Shown here: piece after piece, positions 59,120 to 64,000 of the stretch
Position numbering within the stretch: the first letter of the stretch is position 1
Layout of the letters: the number at the start of each line of letters is the position of its first letter
NCBI RefSeq assembly: GCF_014851395.1
Contig: NW_024044459.1
Coordinates: 5,178,100 to 5,242,099, forward strand
Direction: 5' to 3'
DNA: 64,000 nt
Origin: Micropterus salmoides
Lineage: Eukaryota > Chordata > Actinopteri > Centrarchiformes > Centrarchidae
The notes under the pieces: generated by a model
The model's database searches: none
The model's input: only the letters and a program-made list of their open reading frames with translations
Told to the model about the DNA's origin: nothing
Made by a program: the position numbers and the translations under genes

Positions 59120-62100
59120 GGGAATTGCTCACTGGAGATGACTAAGAATTCAGCGAGCATTGCCTGACTGTTCTAATGGCCTTTTGCAAGAATTGCTGTG
59201 CAGCATAATCATTAACATTGAGATATCCCCAATTGCGGAGTGTGGAAAGCTATCAACCACTGGAGTCGACTCCGGCCCTCCTGCAATGTGCATTGCCGTG
59301 CAGCAAACAACCGGTGTGGCTGTCGTCGCACTCTGTCTAATGACCCTACGCAAATGAGCTAATGGGGATCCAGCACGATGCCTCTGTCCTACCTCCCGGC
59401 TTTATCATCCATGGCTAATTGTCACAAGCCTCATGACCACCTAAATGAGCAAAATAGAATCTGGACATGTGTATATGCTCAGACAGAGTGGAGTAGTGGG
59501 GATGGTATGGATTTTCACACAAGAACACATGGACCATAGACAAATGGGTGCCATGTGACACTCCCAATTGGTCTCTGCTGTTTAGTTAGCCTGTCAAGCG
59601 TTTCTTTGACACAATGTGAATCTCAGTTTGATTATTTCCACCCCAGTGCCATGACGAGGCCAATCTTGATGTTGTATTTCTCACTAGATAGCAGCTTTCC
59701 CCTCATCTTTCCAGCAGGATCGTCGCCTTTGTGTTGTGCACTGAACCAGAACCTGTTGCTCTATTCAGTTTGCAGAGCTGGTCAGCCACAATCTCTAAAG
59801 CAATAGCAGTTATTTGTGTTTGTTTGCGGTCCCTGTCCCATTTTCTGGCACGCTGAGCCAGAACTGAACCAATATGGTCCATTGCCAGGTGCCACCCAAT
59901 GTTTTCTTTTACTTGAGGGTAATTCGATATGGTGCTATTCATCAGGGTTTATTCTTTCTCAGATCAGTGGGATCTATCAGAGATTTCTTCTTCACCTTAT
60001 TTCATACTTCGGAGCACCAGGGGTGGCAAATGAGGATAATGTGCAATATTGCAAGAAGAATTGGTTACACCTGGCTTATCAAGACGGCCGCACACAGAGC
60101 GAAAAGCTGTGATCAAAATAATAATCACACTTTAGTTTGACTGGAGAACAGTCAAAGCTATTGTTTTCCCTTAGGAAGTTATTTTTAGCTGGATGTTAAC
60201 ATTTTGTACATTTCCAAATTACACACCCGCATGCAGCCAGATCTTTATAGTCAGTGCAGTGGTAATCATATTAAAGTAACATTGGAATTGCACCATCTTT
60301 TAGCCATAATTACACTCATTAAGCACTTTTGATACAAAGCACGCACAGAGAGAAATAAGAAATGAGAGGTGCAGACAAACAAAATCAGTTCTCTTTCTGC
60401 ACTTTGTTGTGCCAATTAGCATATGATAATTAGTTATGGACAATTGGCCTCCTGGATGGTTTCATTAAAAAGTATCACACTGGGACCTCATTAGTACGAT
60501 AATATAAGGGGAACTGTTAGACCTGTTTTACTCTGGTGGATGGATCTCGTTTAAACTGGAGCAGTGTGATCAAGGACTCAGAAGTTTGAAGTCTCCTGTA
60601 AGGAGTGTCAAGTGGTGCATTTGATTTGTTCATGCTGTAACTTGTTTTTGAGGCTTTATGAATACCTGGGCGTTATGTAAAGTGTGAACAGAATGTTTAT
60701 CATGTGCTCAGTATCCCCAGGCGTGTAATTATTCACGGTGCACTGACTGATTGCGACCACCTTGATAAGCAGAGACACAAGAAGACAGCAACAACAAAAA
60801 AAAAATGGTGCTAATTTGAAAGAAGTCAAACATAATGCCCCCAAATCCCCCTGCTGCTTATAGCAACTGTCATTGACGGGAAAGGTTACTGTTGCTTGCT
60901 GCCAGCTGAGGGGGATGCAGAGGAGGAAGGAGAGGAATCTCCCTAGATCTTATCAGAGCAACCCATCCAGTACGGCGTTACACTTCCTTGATCTCTTCTC
61001 CCTGGGTCTCCTCTGAGCCTCTGACAGCTCCAGGTTGTTTCACAATAAACCAGAGAAAGGCTGTATAGGAGCCATGCTGTGAGGATGAAGAGCAAGGGCC
61101 ACACTCTATCTGCTTTTCATGAACTCATCTATTCCTGCCCTGGGAGGAGAAGTAAGCCATTGTGGGGAGACTCCATTCTTCAGATCACACACCAGATTCT
61201 AGCTTTCTTCCTGTCCCTGCTGCCAAACAAATGCTTGTTGTAGATGAACACAGCTAATCTTTCCCAAGCCCCCCTCCGCCCTCTTTCCGGGCTGAGCAGG
61301 GAGAGTTACAAATAAAGTCGGGTAGTGAGATGGAGACAGTGTTGGCAGGACTTCCTAACAAGATTTGTTTCATAACAGGAAAGGGAGTTGAGCTGCGTGA
61401 TGAATTATTGATATGAACTCGACGGTGACCCGCCACAGATCAGGGCGCAAAAGTTCAGTGCTGCCAATCCTTGACAGTACTCATTATAAGACCGAGCCAG
61501 CTGCAGCAAAATGTCCCTCTGTACCTTTGTTGCTGTCCTCCGGGAATAGCTCTTCAAATGTTATTGGGTGCCAGATGGTTAAACCACAGTGTGACAACAG
61601 GTGTCAAAAGCTAAAGCTGCTAGAAAACAGTGAACTCTGTCGTGAGAATTGCTCTACAAAACCCCAACCAATCGCACTTGTGGAGGTGATTTCCTCTGGG
61701 ATTTAAGCTACTTGAAGAAGCCGCACAGTGTTCTGAAAAATTCTCTCCAAAAGAAAAATGCACAGTGTAGGTAAAACTGCAGCAGGAAAAAAAAATCCTC
61801 TATTTTCCTTCTTTCCTTAAATCTTTTATGTCATTTCATTTCAACTTTGCCATAAAGGTAGTTTGCTCACAGCAGTTTGGGTTTTGGTTGAGGCTTATAC
61901 ATGAATTTTCTTTCTTCTCCCTGAGCACATAGCACCTTCTACATCCTTGGCCCCTCTGATCAGTGCTGAGTGCGTTTAGCTGGGAACATAGCACCTCTAA
62001 CTAATAATCACATTCTCTCTGATGAAACGGCAACAACCGATGCATACTCAGTAATAATAACCTGAGGCTCTGCCAAGATCTGAATGAGCAGAGCAGCAGA

Positions 62101-62579
62101 AGACAATGGCATCTATCATATTAATTTCAGATAATTGTCTATAGTTATTAAGTCACCAGGACCGTGGTTGGCTGAATCTAATTGTATGACCTTAATTACC
62201 ATTTGATATGCTTTGTGCACCCAGGCTGGACATGATAAAGCACAAGGAATACAGAAGAGGGTATTTGGGAACTCAAGCTGAAGGCAACACTGACGGAAAG
62301 TGCAAGACACCCATTCATAAGAGCAAGGGCTGCACATGGAGTAAAAGTGGTTTCACTTGAATTTAAGCTAAACAATGTGTGGGATGTAATGCTGAAAAAC
62401 ACTATACAATACTTGTCAATGTTTTTTTTTTCAGTGGTAGTGTGTTGTTGACAAAATGACAATTTATTCAGACTGTAATGTGGCCTATTAAAAGATTATT
62501 AAAGTTTACAGCATGGGACTTATTTTTGTAGTTTTGGCCATCCATTCTATCATTATTAACAACATTGTACTCATCAAGT
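59120..62579. other. non-coding; candidate regulatory blocks
   Basis: Repeat-free complex sequence, especially 59120-59480 and 60350-60520. These contain octamer-like (ACGCAAATGAGC) and homeodomain-like (CCAATTAGCATATGATAATT) motifs. No gene is supported. Confidence 0.4.
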
Positions 62580-62879
62580 TAGTTTGACATTTTGGGAAAT
62601 ACCCCCGGCCCATAGTGTTCACCACAAAATAATCAGAGTACAGATCTTATGGATTTTACGTTTCTGTTTTTATACGTGAGCAATATATAGATACAACACA
62701 TCAATTACTTTAGAGGCACTGAGAGTGTATTTGTGAATAGAGCCAGGTCAGCTGGTTTCCACCACTTCCAGTCTCTATGCTAAGCTAGGCTACGAGAGTG
62801 GTATCGATTGTATTATCCAAATCTTGGCACGAATAAGTGTATAAGCACATTGTCCAAAAAATGGACTCCTACTCCTTTG
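62580..62879 (-). mobile_element. long-inverted-repeat MITE (AATAGTTTGACATTT type), copy 2, partial
   Basis: The + strand contains TAGTTTGACATTTTGGGAAA at the left. Later come TCCAGTCTCTATGCTAAGCT and ACGAGAGTGGTATCGATTGT, then TTGGCACGAATAAGTGTATA. These are the standard landmarks of the same teleost family as 55036-55400, but more complete in the right half. Confidence 0.7.
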
Positions 62880-64000
62880 AATCTAGCGATTGCTATAAGA
62901 TGTTAGATGGGGAAAGAAACAGTGAGAGAAGTTTTAATCAGATCTTCAGCTTAGCCAGCATATTTAGAAAGTGAAATAAATGAATAATACGACAAAAACC
63001 TTAAGGAAAAGTTCACCTACTTGCATTTCCCAGATGATGTTTGCTTAGCAAATTTCTAAGAGTTTTAGCTGAGGAACTGAGCAAAGCCCAACAACTGATG
63101 AAGACCATTAGGCAGCGGTGAAAGCCTTGGCAAGCAGAATAGAAGAAAGATTTTTTTTATTTGGAATAAAAAAAAATAAAAGGAAGACGAAAATAAGACC
63201 AAAGTTACAATAAACCTGAATTATGCTTTAAGTTATTCCCTCAAAAAGTATTTTTGGAATAGGGATTTTGATTTCTCACCCCACAGAAACAGTGATTCAC
63301 TTGGCAGTCAAAACATGCACCCTATTAACCTGCCTTCCTGTAGGGGTGGGGGGGTCGGTCTGATCGCCGGTTAGACTGAGGAATGTGAAGGAAGCATCAA
63401 TATAATTAAAGTTTCATTCCCAGCCAACATGCAAGCTGTTCATGAGCAGACTGTGAAAGCGCTTCTGAGAAAAGAGAACTGTGATAGTCCAAATGGGCTT
63501 TTCTTGTTTGCTAAAATCCACCTCCTCTCAGGTGCTTTGGCTTTGGAGAGATTTGTGCAAATCACCAGGACGTACACCCATCTCATCTTTGCACTTTTCT
63601 TTCGAGACCTTTTTTGCTACAAGGTATTTTCAGCATTTGGATTCTTGGGGCAGTGTTTTTTTTTGGCGGTTGGTGCAGCACACAATTGGCTTTGTGTCTT
63701 TACTTTGGATTCTTTGAAATGGTATCACTGCTCACTTCAGATATGACCCATGTATTATACCACATCACTTTAAGGCTCCCTAAAACTCCCTGGCTTCCAA
63801 GTTCCAAGGTATGGTGTGCATAAAAAAAAGAAACCAGATTTTGATTTCTTTAAAAATATAATTGATTCTATGGAGTGCTTTTTACTCAGGAAGTCACTGT
63901 GCCATATGTACAATCCTTTGACTCTATCATGTAGATTAAAACACCAACCAATCTGACACTTTAAAGCCACTGAACTGGACCGATACACCAAATCCCAGAT
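62880..64000. other. non-coding, no recognisable feature
   Basis: Includes a G-rich run near 63343-63356. The overlapping + frames at 63429-63823 have no recognised domain or splice structure. Confidence 0.5.

Larger units (their letters stand above)
22875..64000 (+). other. putative first intron (start), runs beyond the window
   Basis: If the exon at 22790-22874 is real, the GTAAGAG donor opens an intron with no convincing downstream coding exon in the remaining 41 kb. It contains repeats listed separately and blocks of complex, repeat-free sequence. It could instead be shorter, with unrecognised small exons, or include intergenic DNA. Confidence 0.4.

Noticed and set aside
1..64000. tRNA genes, rRNA genes and CRISPR arrays
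   Set aside because: No cloverleaf, B-box-type tRNA promoter, rRNA-like stretch or regularly spaced repeat array was seen by eye. A tRNAscan or Infernal run would be decisive.

Overview
The window is vertebrate nuclear DNA, almost certainly from a ray-finned (teleost) fish. It is AT-rich and mostly non-coding. Its mobile-element mix is typical of teleosts: Rex1/CR1-like, L2-like, L1/Tx1-like and restriction-enzyme-like-endonuclease (Rex6/R2/R4-type) LINE remnants, a Tc1-type transposon, and many hAT-like or unclassified MITEs. No prokaryotic operon structure, tRNA, rRNA or CRISPR array was seen. Family names rest on remembered motifs and consensus sequences; no database search was run.

Layout. 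Positions 1-1437 hold two LINE remnants lying 3' end to 3' end. Positions 1438-12110 are mostly unique AT-rich DNA with scattered LINE tails, a small duplication and low-complexity repeats. A non-autonomous hAT-like element of about 1.1 kb lies at 12142-13241 inside a TA repeat. A Tc1-type element at about 17106-19078 carries a nested 692-bp hAT-like MITE with a clean 8-bp target duplication. Short MITE and L1-type fragments follow up to about 21.8 kb.

The only host protein-coding sequence I can support is one first coding exon at 22790-22874 on the + strand. It encodes a 28-residue signal-peptide-like start, has a good Kozak context, and ends in a consensus donor in phase 1. A GC/CpG-richer leader and promoter-like stretch lies just upstream. 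The gene is not identifiable from this exon. If the exon is real, everything from 22875 to the window end is probably the start of a very large first intron (over 41 kb), as is common for secreted or cell-surface neural genes.

That putative intron contains more MITEs, a 2.4-kb decayed L2-type LINE (36230-38690), a perfect 27-bp hairpin, a G-quadruplex-prone tract, a degenerate telomere-like tract, and several complex, repeat-free blocks that look like candidate conserved non-coding elements. Those blocks need an alignment to confirm.

I found no convincing evidence of an undescribed biological system. The items most worth a second look are the orphan first exon with its exon-like upstream segments, the nested transposon insertion, the perfect hairpin, an unrecognised 95-codon ORF ending near a poly(A)-signal-like sequence, and the candidate regulatory blocks.
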